DNA from: Paenibacillus_AM sp052180255
GTDB taxonomy: Bacteria; Bacillota; Bacilli; Paenibacillales; NBRC-103111
Direction: 5' to 3'
Assembly: GCF_052180255.1 (NCBI RefSeq)
Contig: NZ_CP197466.1
Coordinates: forward strand, 3,596,001 to 3,660,000
DNA length: 64,000 nucleotides
Program-made: the position numbers and the translations under genes
Shown here: piece after piece, positions 10,401 to 18,040 of the stretch
How positions within the stretch are numbered: the first letter of the stretch is position 1
Layout: each line of letters starts with the position of its first letter
The notes under the pieces: generated by a model
Database searches by the model: none
Told to the model about the DNA's origin: nothing
The model's input: the letters and a program-made list of their open reading frames with translations, nothing else

Positions 10401-11887
10401 CCTGTTCCACCTGTTTTAGTCGTACCATCATAAATTTTCACCTGATTGGATACAGTTTCGTCTTTATAGATCCGATTTAAGGCCTTAGTCTGATATTCGA
10501 TTACATAAGCTTTATTAATGCCATCCTTAAAATGCAGCTTGAATCCTTTATCAGAATCTTTTTCGACACCATTTTCGACAACCTTTTCGACGACTCTTGT
10601 TATTGTATATTCACTCGGATCAATAGGTTTAGTATCGATAGTAGCTGAACCCCCACTATTGATGTCCACAGTTTTCACTACCAAGGAATTGGCTACCAAC
10701 TCTTGTTTGGTTGTATCATATCTGTCTTCTATCCAAGCATTGTCTTTGATAATGTTTTGTTGATTAAAATTGTATTGCACTCTCCAAGTGATCGTTTGCG
10801 TGGTTTGATCATAGTTAATAGCCGACTTGGCAAGTGGTTCATTAAAGCTTATCGTTGCTTTTCCAATATCCGTTTCGTTAATTTTCCCATCATTTCCGGT
10901 TAACACAACTTTATTCTCGAAAGGCCGATTCTTGAAAGGTGCTGTTGTTGGAGCCTTAACACTTGTCGTGTAGGTGATTCGGATTGCTTTGTTAATATCA
11001 CCTAAATTAATTGGGAACGCAGTTTCCGTACGAATAACAGTAGGCCCTGCTTTGACGGAACCATCGCGTTGAACGATTAACTCACGAATTTCGATGTTCC
11101 CTTTCAGGGTCAGATCAGCTGGAAGAGTATCTTCAAGCTTAGCATTTTTAATTTCTTTTTCACCCTGATTAAAGTCAACAGTCCATGCGATTTCGTCAGA
11201 ATTAAAATTGTTTTTATTGGCTACGCCTGATTTCTTAAGCTTATCTTCGGCCGTGTTCTTAAAATTAACTTCAATAGCAACTTGACCAACGGATGTAAAA
11301 TCAATTTTCTGCTTCAAGCCTTCTTCCAGTTTGGACTCATCAAATGCTACCCACACATAGAATTGGCCGCTTAATTCTTGACCTTGAATAATGTTATCGA
11401 ATTTAAATGTCACTTCTCCTTCTGGAGATACAACATATGTTCCAACACCACCTGTCAATTTGCCTGGTCGAATATTGTTTGTCACAAACTCTTTAGGGAG
11501 TTTAAACGTATAGGTGGAACCATTCTCATACTTATGACCATCAGGCAAGGACCAGTCATAAATAATAGCCACTTCATCTTTGACTTTTGGACGAACAGTC
11601 TGTATTTCATTGCCAGCTGGTGTGAAGGAACCGTCGTCAGGATTAATAATAGGCTTTTGATCGTACATCTTCACGCCTTTGATGAGGTTTTCTTGAATGA
11701 CTTGACCGACAGGATTCAGTGGATTTAATTTATTCCCGTTTCCTTCAGTTGTCACTTCCTGGTTCTTCGTCACAAGACTCTCGGGTTCAACATTAGCCAA
11801 AATTAACGAAGTGGGCATTGCCATATTCAATACGAATATGAGCATGAGTAATAATAATAGCGGTTTTTTAAACTTTTTCATTTTCAA
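7499..11887 (-). CDS. LPXTG-anchored adhesin with collagen-binding-like and SpaA/Cna-B repeats
   Basis: A 1462-residue surface protein. Order of parts: signal peptide (residues 1-31), several beta-rich modules of collagen-binding/adhesin type up to about 930, four SpaA/Cna-B modules (about 940-1330) with the FELR/LVE...APxGY motifs that mark isopeptide-forming domains, a proline-rich spacer with a 14-residue repeat, then LPQTG at 1426-1430, a hydrophobic segment and RRKR. It should be linked to peptidoglycan by sortase; no sortase lies in this window. The start is taken as TTG 11887, spaced 7 nt from GAGG; ATG 11881 is the alternative. The ligand is unknown. Confidence 0.92.
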   Translation of the reverse strand: MKMKKFKKPLLLLLMLIFVLNMAMPTSLILANVEPESLVTKNQEVTTEGNGNKLNPLNPVGQVIQENLIKGVKMYDQKPIINPDDGSFTPAGNEIQTVRPKVKDEVAIIYDWSLPDGHKYENGSTYTFKLPKEFVTNNIRPGKLTGGVGTYVVSPEGEVTFKFDNIIQGQELSGQFYVWVAFDESKLEEGLKQKIDFTSVGQVAIEVNFKNTAEDKLKKSGVANKNNFNSDEIAWTVDFNQGEKEIKNAKLEDTLPADLTLKGNIEIRELIVQRDGSVKAGPTVIRTETAFPINLGDINKAIRITYTTSVKAPTTAPFKNRPFENKVVLTGNDGKINETDIGKATISFNEPLAKSAINYDQTTQTITWRVQYNFNQQNIIKDNAWIEDRYDTTKQELVANSLVVKTVDINSGGSATIDTKPIDPSEYTITRVVEKVVENGVEKDSDKGFKLHFKDGINKAYVIEYQTKALNRIYKDETVSNQVKIYDGTTKTGGTGINEVIFAKSVSKEDFKNKTIEWKIVLNRDLKDMTDVVITDDYEGRHMKLVPDSLKISGTNSDDFVLVPIDGDPEFTKGFRIELKAGVTIHSLHELTYVTKFDPTAGVPKDNVYRNDATLNWKEGNVPQNPITKYAVVIPQSYTKENGNKKGEYNAKEKTITWTIDVNYNLFDIKNAIIKDTYTGDQTFVEKSLTVNKLTLDTANNKIEPGDSIPIADGNFKLNDDGKGFVLNLGKIGKEAYRITYKTSLDGKFPVVGEYSNHATMEDGEGGTVRFDQSAKVEPKHGGEYINKSGQQKGKSDLASWSISINPSQSYIDAGSKLTDTLSANQILLKDSIKLYETKIPEDNLGNVSVKGDLVKKDEYDLVVDGNTLTLTFKKSLNTAYILEYESFINEDSDKRIQNEAEFAGKTSSVIGGDGQKGIKVSLAGAGGGASTGKGKIKIVKVDDRDVPIQGVVFELYNASGTTLLETLKPTDANGEVETTRDYRANDTAGLPYKLKEVSAPNGYLIDAEYGAATGKTITFKDPKVPFKITNKIIRQGFELTKVDSVDSTKKLKGAVFELRLNGKPIDTLTTGVDGRIAKGDLAAGDYELVEVTAPDYYVKDATPIPVKIVENQTEILTLSKTNVLGSGGKLILTKVDAKDHKVIAGVEFELRDHKDAVIAKKKTDDKGIIEFTNLPYGMYSLVETEAKGYVIEKAVTEVPIKKLETSLVIENKANDRSVKLTKYNSNKSQKLQGAVFELRGLSTATDMSGNPIYKVVAGIDPAHLTTDKNGELSLSNLEPNKYQLVEITAPAGYLLDKTPIEFEITNKQTEHVLVEKINKRKPSEPDEPGTDVDPGTKPPVDPNKPVDPGTKPPVDPNKPVDPGTKPPVDPEVEKPVTPEKPIDNGTTVPDTSADGNGEVSKDNTTNKNKDSNGKDYNGKGTGTTLPQTGETSQLPLQVTGIALIVLGGLLLLFRRKRLSHK
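7776..7892 (-). repeat. 42-bp tandem repeat coding the proline-rich stalk
   Basis: Two complete units (7776-7817, 7818-7859) and a partial third (7860-7892) with few differences encode VDPGTKPPVDPNKP. Such repeats vary in number by slippage and set the distance of the adhesin head from the wall. Confidence 0.9.
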
Positions 11888-12135
11888 ATCTTCGCCTCAC
11901 ATTTTCTTATTCCTGGGTAAAATATCAAATCACTTCCTAAACGTTCCCTCCTTTTTTTCGCTCGTTGGCATGCAACCGATTGAAATTGGTATCACAAGTC
12001 AAACTCATACAAAGCTGTTATTTTCCGAATCGATTGATGTAAATAAATGTAATGTTTTCTTGCTGCAAATAAAGTCGATACTCGTCAATTCATTATAAAA
12101 TGTGTCACTGAATATATTCTGAATATAAGAACATC
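11888..12135. other. Adhesin upstream region, nothing clear
   Basis: AT-rich DNA upstream of the adhesin gene. I see the GAGG ribosome binding site near 11894 but no promoter I would defend, and no RNA structure. Confidence 0.4.
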
Positions 12136-12172
12136 AAAAAAATCGATGGACTCTCCCTCAGAGATTCATCGA
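12136..12172 (-). terminator. Terminator behind a decayed gene
   Basis: On the minus strand TCGATG/CATCGA with inner CTCT/AGAG and a T7 tail. No intact gene ends here; it follows the frameshifted remnant at 12202-12428. Confidence 0.65.
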
Positions 12173-12201
12173 CTTATCCGACATACACTGAAAATCATCA
12201 T

Positions 12202-12428
12202 TTACTCTACTAACTTAATAATGCGATGCGTAGGATTCTCACTAGGCCCCCGCAGCCTGCTCGAAATAAGTTGATCTGTTCTTTAACTTCTATCTGATGA
12301 TTCAATGTCGAATAAACCTTCATAAACACGGAATATCGATCTTCCATATGCAGGTAAACTTGTGACAATCTTTTGGTACAATAACACAGCTCTGTATGTA
12401 ATTCAAGCGATGTGTAACATTTCGCCTA
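12202..12428 (-). pseudogene. Frameshifted remnant of an unidentified gene
   Basis: On the minus strand one frame reads TELCYCTKRLSQVYLHMEDR and on to EQINLFRAG without a stop; near the G5 run at 12248-12252 the protein-like reading moves to a neighbouring frame (PSENPTHRIIKLVE) and stops at 12202, just before a good terminator. There is no start codon with a binding site. I do not recognise the family. It is probably the 3' end of a broken gene. Confidence 0.4.
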
Positions 12429-12531
12429 TAAATTCTACGTAATGTTCTGTTCATATTGCATTCATACTGAGTTGATAGAATAAATCAGCAGAGGAATACT
12501 ACTAACAAAAAACAACACGAGGTGAACCAAC

Positions 12532-12894
12532 ATGCTAGCAGCTGCGATTGTTTTTATCAATTTAGCGCTTGTATTTTATACGATTGGTGTATGGGGGGAG
12601 AAACGTTCTGGTACCCTTCAGAATAAGCATCTTATATTTTTCCTGTTCGGATTGATTTGTGATACAACAGGAACAACAATCATGAGTTCTCTCGTCACGG
12701 ATGGCGGGAATATCATACATGCAATAACAGGCGGTGTTGCACTCCTTCTTATGCTCATCCACGCGGTCTGGGCATTCTTTGTCAAATGGAAAGGAAGTGC
12801 GAAAGCGCAGCATAACTTCCATCGATTCAGCTTAATCGTATGGATTCTATGGCTTATTCCTTATTTTATTGGTGTAGCCATGAGTATGCTGTAG
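12532..12894 (+). CDS. HsmA-family integral membrane protein
   Basis: A 120-residue protein with four predicted membrane helices (about 2-20, 33-52, 62-83, 97-118). The pattern IFFLFGLICDTTGTTIM and a loop rich in HxxW and HNFHR positions fit the HsmA family (TIGR03987 type), of unknown function. Conserved His residues in and near helices might bind a cofactor; that is inference. GAGGTG lies 8 nt before ATG. It stands alone and ends at a terminator. Confidence 0.75.
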   Translation: MLAAAIVFINLALVFYTIGVWGEKRSGTLQNKHLIFFLFGLICDTTGTTIMSSLVTDGGNIIHAITGGVALLLMLIHAVWAFFVKWKGSAKAQHNFHRFSLIVWILWLIPYFIGVAMSML

Positions 12895-12925
12895 AGCCTA
12901 TATTAGATGATACTTTATAACGTAG

Positions 12926-12954
12926 AAAAGGCTTCCCACCAGGAGAAGCCTTTT
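12926..12954. terminator. Bidirectional terminator
   Basis: AAAAGGCTTC/GAAGCCTTTT stem separates hsmA-like and the convergent anti-sigma gene. Confidence 0.75.
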
Positions 12955-12995
12955 CTTATTTTATTTGGTGGCGAAAACGAATAGAAATCTTTCCA

Positions 12996-13760
12996 TTAAA
13001 CCGATCCAAACATTTTTTGTCCGCGGGGCTGATTTCCCTTATCGTCTGGTTCAAGCGTAATCCCGATCTGGTCGAAAGTCAGCGTATCTGATTCCATAGG
13101 CATAGTCAGCATTCCAACGCCGGCACCTTCAGATGCAACCCGAAATGTTCCCGCGCTGGAGCGTATACCACTCTTAATTAGCCAGACCTGATAGGCTTGA
13201 TCACCGCTTGTTGGAGTGGCTCCGTAGACATATACCACAAATTGCTTGCTCTTCCCGTTGTCGATGATACAGGCGGTGCCGTAAGCCTTGGAGGTATCAT
13301 GAGATTGAGATTGCAGTGGAATGGCCAACTTAATCTGCGAAGGGGCTACATGTTGTGTTTCGGAGGACGCTGAGATACTTGTGCGTTCACGGTACAACCA
13401 GATGTTCAATGCCGAGCCAAAGACGAACACTGCGATAAGCGCGGCGGCTGGAACTTTTCGCAACCAACGTAGTTTTGCACTGCGCCTGTTCGTCTCAGCA
13501 GCGGGCTGAGCTGTTTTCGTGGCCTCAGCAGCAAAAGCCGCCTTCATGACTTGCTGCTTCAAATCTATTGGCGGTTCGATTTGTTCCATATCTGCAGAAA
13601 TCCCCTCCCATACGAGTTGCAATCCAGCCATCTCTGCTTGGCAAGCCTCACAGCCTGGCAGATGACGCTCAAAGGCAATGCGCTCTTCCTCAGTGCTTAA
13701 GCCGGATAACACATCCAGATACAAATCGCAAACAGATTGTGTTCTCTCGTCCATTGTCAT
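12996..13760 (-). CDS. Anti-sigma factor, RskA type, with zinc-finger N-terminus
   Basis: A 254-residue membrane protein. H33-x3-C37-x2-C40 in HLPGCEACQ is the anti-sigma zinc motif; a single membrane helix follows at about 104-123 (AAALIAVFVFGSALNIWLY), and the outer part (about 140-254) matches the RskA C-terminal domain (YQVWLIKSG...SAGTF). It should sequester the ECF factor encoded just upstream, whose stop it overlaps by 4 nt, and release it on an external signal. Confidence 0.88.
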   Translation of the reverse strand: MTMDERTQSVCDLYLDVLSGLSTEEERIAFERHLPGCEACQAEMAGLQLVWEGISADMEQIEPPIDLKQQVMKAAFAAEATKTAQPAAETNRRSAKLRWLRKVPAAALIAVFVFGSALNIWLYRERTSISASSETQHVAPSQIKLAIPLQSQSHDTSKAYGTACIIDNGKSKQFVVYVYGATPTSGDQAYQVWLIKSGIRSSAGTFRVASEGAGVGMLTMPMESDTLTFDQIGITLEPDDKGNQPRGQKMFGSV

Positions 13761-14323
13761 CCCTCTCCTTCCATGATCAGATGTCTGCGCAATATTTTCA
13801 AGGTCTGATGCAGCCTGTTCTTCACAGTACCCAAAGGCTCCCTGTAATGCTCGGCCAATTCTCTTAAGCTATATCCTTGCCAATAAAAATCTTCTAAAAG
13901 CTCGATCTGTTGCTTGGACAAAAAGCGATAGGCATTGCGAATTTGCTCCTTGAGTGAGTCTCTCTCCAAATGTGCTTCAGGTGAGGCCGTTTGATCAGGG
14001 ATCCTTTCCAATTCTTCGGGGTGATAAGCAATAAGCCCGTTGTTAAGCCTGCGCTGCTGACGTAACAAGTCCATCGTCAGATTGCGGGTGATTGTAATAA
14101 GCCAACTTGTAAACTTGCCCTTGTCAGGATTAAAGTCCGAACCAGTCGTCCACAGCCGGACATAAACAGCTTGGACAATGTCCCTTGCAGCTTGTTCGTC
14201 TCGAAGCGCCTTGCAGGCGAAGGAATAAATAAGGGTCGCATAACGATCGTACAAAATAGACAAGGCTTCCTGTTCCTTCTGTTTCACGAGTAGCATCAAT
14301 TCGTAGTCAGATAGATGGTGCAT
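13757..14323 (-). CDS. ECF-family RNA polymerase sigma factor (SigK/ECF19-like)
   Basis: A 188-residue sigma-70 family protein with region 2 (LYDRYATLIYSFACKAL, DIVQAVYVRLW, FTSWLITITRNLTMDLLR) and region 4 (YSLRELAEHYREPLGTVKNR), and no region 1 or 3. It is co-transcribed with its anti-sigma gene. The gene upstream on the same strand encodes a secreted protein that is a likely regulon member. A 34-bp hairpin lies between the two. Confidence 0.93.
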   Translation of the reverse strand: MHHLSDYELMLLVKQKEQEALSILYDRYATLIYSFACKALRDEQAARDIVQAVYVRLWTTGSDFNPDKGKFTSWLITITRNLTMDLLRQQRRLNNGLIAYHPEELERIPDQTASPEAHLERDSLKEQIRNAYRFLSKQQIELLEDFYWQGYSLRELAEHYREPLGTVKNRLHQTLKILRRHLIMEGEG

Positions 14324-14410
14324 ACGGACGAGGCCTCCTTATTCGCACCGGTTCAATATTTCAACCTGGTTTTATACGATCATATTTTGGGGATAAAAAC
14401 AAGAAGACAT

Positions 14411-14444
14411 CAGCAAGGAAACCGATTCTACGGTTCCCCTGCTG
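14411..14444 (-). terminator. Hairpin between the secreted-protein gene and the sigma gene
   Basis: CAGCA-GGGGAACCG pairs with CGGTTTCC-TGCTG on the minus strand. The T-run starts some 10 nt downstream, so termination may be partial. Confidence 0.5.
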
Positions 14445-14492
14445 ATGCGGGAATTTACATTTCTATCAATACTGCTTCTCTTACATGCCAGA

Positions 14493-15827
14493 CTATTGAG
14501 ACACTGGTACACCGCTGAACTTAACTGGATCAACCACGAACCATACACCCTTCACGTTCTGACCCAATGCGTCACCATGCTTAGCATCTTTTACAAAGTA
14601 ATAAAGCGGGTAGCCTTTGTAGGTCGCTTGCTTGCTGCCGTCAGGACGCGTAATCGTACCGAAGTCTGCCTCTTTCATAGTTGATGGCACACCGCCGTCT
14701 ATTGTCCCATATACCGGCCACATGGCGAGACACTCGCCTTCGCAAGCGCTCATTTGCGGCTTATCCTTAGTGAAATAGTATAATGTACGGCCATGATCGT
14801 CAGTCAGATATTGACCTAACTCTGAATTGGAACCAAGCATAATACGATAATCTGGCTTGGCCGCAAACCATACGCCCATAACGCCTTCACCCAGAGTATC
14901 GCCAGCTTTTTTATCTTTTACAAACGTATAGAGAGGCCAGCCTTTATACATCCACTGTTTCGCCCCTCCCGCATGAGTCACCATACTAAAATCCTCTGGA
15001 TTCATCGTCGCCGGAATCTGTAATTGATCCGCACTTAGGAAAGGCCAATTCGCGAGACACTGCCCCTGACAAGCATCCAAGTTCTGTGCATCTTTTGAGA
15101 AGAAATAGAGTGTACGACCTTTACCGTCTACCAGAAAAGTTCCAAGCTTGGCGTCCGTACGAAGGCCAATTCTCTCACCTGCAGGCAACTTAGCAGAAGC
15201 AGGAATGATTCCGTCCTTTTGCAATTTATCAAAAAGCTTCTGTCCCTCTGACGTCGATCCGGATAGGGATTCAACGAGTGCTGTGGAGACATGAGCGTTT
15301 GTCAATGTAGAAACACCGGAGATTTGGTCCATCCCTTTGCTTACAGCAAATGATTCCGTATCTTTGTAGACGAAATCCTTACCCGATTTATAGCCTTGGC
15401 TCTCAAGCAGCACCTTATATAACTGCTGTGAGCTGACAGGTGCAAGTGGATTGAAACGATTTGCCCCTTCGCCACTCCAACCATATTGAGGGTTGCTATG
15501 TAGAAAAGCAAGAATAGCCTGTTCGCTTACTCCTACCTGATTCGCATCAGCAAAGTTGTCCTTGCCGGTATATGCACTTGCTTCATCAAGCTTACCCTGC
15601 AAACGCAATGAAATTATAGCCGCTTGAATACGAGTCGTGCTCTTGGCTAAATATTCGGCATTAACCCCATTACCATCACCCACAAGTAAACCGAGCTCAG
15701 CCGAAGTCTGTGCGTCCGTTTTTACGGCCCCGGTACCTTCCGTGGTATCTGCAGCCAAAGTCAGCCCCGGCACCAGCAGCATTGCACCTATCGAAAGCGT
15801 AAGAAGCAACTTTCTAACTTTTTTCAT
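14493..15827 (-). CDS. Secreted protein with SLH-like region and two Cys-repeat domains (COG4315 type)
   Basis: A 444-residue protein with a signal peptide (cut near residue 26 after LTLAA). Residues 40-200 look like degenerate SLH modules (GDGNGVN..., RFNPLAPVSSQQLYKVLL). Residues 215-440 hold two copies of the 'secreted repeat of unknown function' (Lipoprotein_15), each with GRTLYxFxKD, then C-x-G-x-C-L-A-x-W-P, then YKGxPLYxFVKD and GVWF. The paired Cys suggest disulfide or redox/heme-related use outside the cell; function is unproven. ATG 15827 is spaced 9 nt from GGAGG. Confidence 0.85.
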   Translation of the reverse strand: MKKVRKLLLTLSIGAMLLVPGLTLAADTTEGTGAVKTDAQTSAELGLLVGDGNGVNAEYLAKSTTRIQAAIISLRLQGKLDEASAYTGKDNFADANQVGVSEQAILAFLHSNPQYGWSGEGANRFNPLAPVSSQQLYKVLLESQGYKSGKDFVYKDTESFAVSKGMDQISGVSTLTNAHVSTALVESLSGSTSEGQKLFDKLQKDGIIPASAKLPAGERIGLRTDAKLGTFLVDGKGRTLYFFSKDAQNLDACQGQCLANWPFLSADQLQIPATMNPEDFSMVTHAGGAKQWMYKGWPLYTFVKDKKAGDTLGEGVMGVWFAAKPDYRIMLGSNSELGQYLTDDHGRTLYYFTKDKPQMSACEGECLAMWPVYGTIDGGVPSTMKEADFGTITRPDGSKQATYKGYPLYYFVKDAKHGDALGQNVKGVWFVVDPVKFSGVPVSQ

Positions 15828-15943
15828 CCTCAAAAACCTCCAATAAAAATATGATGTTATTACAAGATAACGTTGGAATGAATCAAGAGGTTTGAAGATT
15901 TAAAAAAAATAATTTTTTCAGCGAATTAGACTTAATTATACCG

Positions 15944-15981
15944 AAAAAAAGCACAGCCCCTCAAAAATTTGAGGAACCGTA
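15944..15981 (-). terminator. Terminator after yerC
   Basis: A 15-bp stem with several G-T pairs (GTACGGTTCCTCAAA on the minus strand) followed by T7. It lies about 130 bp behind the yerC stop. Confidence 0.7.
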
Positions 15982-16113
15982 CCTTTATAATTTTTAGATG
16001 GACTTTTTCAGTAGCTCCCAATGAGGCCTATAAGCGCTTTCATTTATTTTTCGAAGTTGTCTGATAACTTTCTTGGTTGAATTCCAACAACTTCTACAAA
16101 TGCAGCCTGCAGT

Positions 16114-16431
16114 TTACTCTGAATTTTCCTCAGGGCGGTGATTTTTCAGCATACGTGCAAAAATGAATTCATAGCTGTGATTCCCATGATACAGGGAGCG
16201 CTTTACCCGTGAGATTGTAGCTGTGCTTGCTCCTGCTTCAGCTTCAATCTGAGTATACGTATTGTGGTTGTGGAGCATCTTGGCAACTTGAAAGCGTTGA
16301 ATCAAAGTTTTAATTTCATTCACCGTACATAAATCATCCAAAAAGGCGCAACACTCTTCTACGGTTTCCAATGATAATATCCCTTCAATAAAATCGTCCA
16401 AAGCTTTCCCTTGCAGTTCATTTATCAGCAT
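16114..16431 (-). CDS. yerC: YerC/YecD-family TrpR-like DNA-binding protein
   Basis: A 105-residue protein with the TrpR fold: an N-terminal helical part (ALDDFIEGILSLETVEECC) and a helix-turn-helix TYTQIEAEAGASTATISRVKR. The YerC/YecD family is widespread in Firmicutes; its target and ligand are not established here. It lies downstream of the nhaC-like gene on the same strand but behind a terminator, so it is probably transcribed separately. Confidence 0.88.
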   Translation of the reverse strand: MLINELQGKALDDFIEGILSLETVEECCAFLDDLCTVNEIKTLIQRFQVAKMLHNHNTYTQIEAEAGASTATISRVKRSLYHGNHSYEFIFARMLKNHRPEENSE

Positions 16432-16531
16432 TTGGTACCCTCCCTGATGTCTTAACTACATTGCTGTATGAACTATGTATAACATAATGTAGCATTATTT
16501 ATTAACGGTAATTTATTCCAATTAGGCAGAA

Positions 16532-16557
16532 AAAAAGTTGGCATATACCAACTTTTT
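16532..16557 (-). terminator. Terminator of the tyrosine decarboxylase operon
   Basis: AAAAAGTTGG/CCAACTTTTT perfect stem with T-run on either strand, 18 bp past the nhaC-like stop. Confidence 0.8.
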
Positions 16558-16574
16558 CATTTCATCACTGTTGT

Positions 16575-17954
16575 TTATCGTGCTGCTCGAGAAGTTTGTG
16601 CAGATTTTCTTTTTACAAATCCATATAAAATGTTCAATAGTGGCGCCACGATACAGAATATAGTGAACGGCAAATAGTCTAATGTGGATACACCAAGTGT
16701 ACCCGTAATAAATACACCGCTTACCCCCCACGGTATCAGAGCATTACATGCTGCTCCTCCATTAGCCAGTATCCTCGACATCTCTTTACGATCCACATTA
16801 ATGATATCATATTGCGACTTGAACGCTTCACCCGGTAAAATAATCGACAAATATTGCTCCCCGAGCAAAAGATTGATCCCCATCGAGCTGATAGCCGTCA
16901 TCAAGATGAGTTTTCCTTTCGTGCTTACAAAAGACGTTATACGTGAAATTATGGTTTTGATGATATTCATTTCTACGAGCAATCCGCCTAGTGCCAATGC
17001 CAACAGAATCAAGGACACCGACCACATCATGCTCTGAATTCCACCGCGCGACAGCAGCTTGTCCACACTTTCTACTCCCGTGTGAGACACATAACCATCC
17101 TGCATCAGCCTCGAAATGTCAGATAAACTGGTATGTGGGTGATAAATATAAAGAACGCCGATGGTAACAACAATACTTAATAGCAGGGTCGGAATAGCCG
17201 GAATTTTCCTCCATGCGCATAAGAAGAGAACGAATACCGGAATTAATGTAACAACAGCAATAGGAAATGAGGTTCTCAATGTATCAATAAGTTCATTAAT
17301 TTGCTGCCCTGTTGTTAGAACATTGCCATGCCCTACAACGGCGAAAAATACAAGAGAAATTAGAGATGCCGGAATGACAACACGCATCATATAACGGATA
17401 TGATCAAATAAATCAACCTCGGCAATGGCAGATGCTAGGTTGGTCGTATCTGATAATGGGGAGATATTATTTCCTAAGAAAGCACCAGAAATGATGGCAC
17501 CTGTCGTAATGGCGGGATCGTAACCCATGATTTGCCCCATGCCGAAAAAGGCGATGCCGACGGTTGATATCGTCGTAAAGGAGCTGCCCACCGTAATCCC
17601 TACCACTGAGCAAATAACAAATACAGAAGGTAAAAAATATTTAGCGGATAAAATTTGGAAACCATAAACCATAATCGTCTGAATCGTTCCTGCAGCAATC
17701 CAAACACTAATTAAAGCTCCAATAAGCATAAAGATAAGAATAGGTACTAGCCCAGGAGTAATTCCATTCTGGATTCCCTTATGGATACGATCCCAGGAGA
17801 TCCCTTTTGCTTTGCCGAAAACGATAAGAACGCCCACGGAAATTAATATCGGAATTTGCGGATCCATTCCTACACCAATAATACATGCTCCAATAATGGC
17901 TAACAAAACCACTAAAAGAAACAGACTTTCTTTTAAAGTCACCTCTTTATTCAT
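16575..17954 (-). CDS. nhaC: NhaC-family Na+/H+ antiporter of the tyrosine decarboxylase locus
   Basis: A 459-residue membrane protein with about 11-12 helices. The NhaC pattern is clear: SSFTTISTVGIAFFGMG, GAIISGAFLGNNISPLSDTT and, near the end, GEQYLSIILPGE and NGGAACNALIPWGVSG. NhaC proteins exchange Na+ for H+ (some are amino-acid exchangers). Enterococcal tyramine loci also end with an nhaC gene, thought to help pH or ion balance. GGAGTTCAGCAT precedes ATG. It is last in the operon tyrP-tdc-pdxK-nhaC. Confidence 0.9.
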   Translation of the reverse strand: MNKEVTLKESLFLLVVLLAIIGACIIGVGMDPQIPILISVGVLIVFGKAKGISWDRIHKGIQNGITPGLVPILIFMLIGALISVWIAAGTIQTIMVYGFQILSAKYFLPSVFVICSVVGITVGSSFTTISTVGIAFFGMGQIMGYDPAITTGAIISGAFLGNNISPLSDTTNLASAIAEVDLFDHIRYMMRVVIPASLISLVFFAVVGHGNVLTTGQQINELIDTLRTSFPIAVVTLIPVFVLFLCAWRKIPAIPTLLLSIVVTIGVLYIYHPHTSLSDISRLMQDGYVSHTGVESVDKLLSRGGIQSMMWSVSLILLALALGGLLVEMNIIKTIISRITSFVSTKGKLILMTAISSMGINLLLGEQYLSIILPGEAFKSQYDIINVDRKEMSRILANGGAACNALIPWGVSGVFITGTLGVSTLDYLPFTIFCIVAPLLNILYGFVKRKSAQTSRAAR

Positions 17955-18040
17955 ATGCTGAACTCCTTATTATGGATTAACATCTAGTTGGTATGGAGTT
18001 ATATCAATGGGATTGACTTATTAATTGGACAAAGGCAGCC

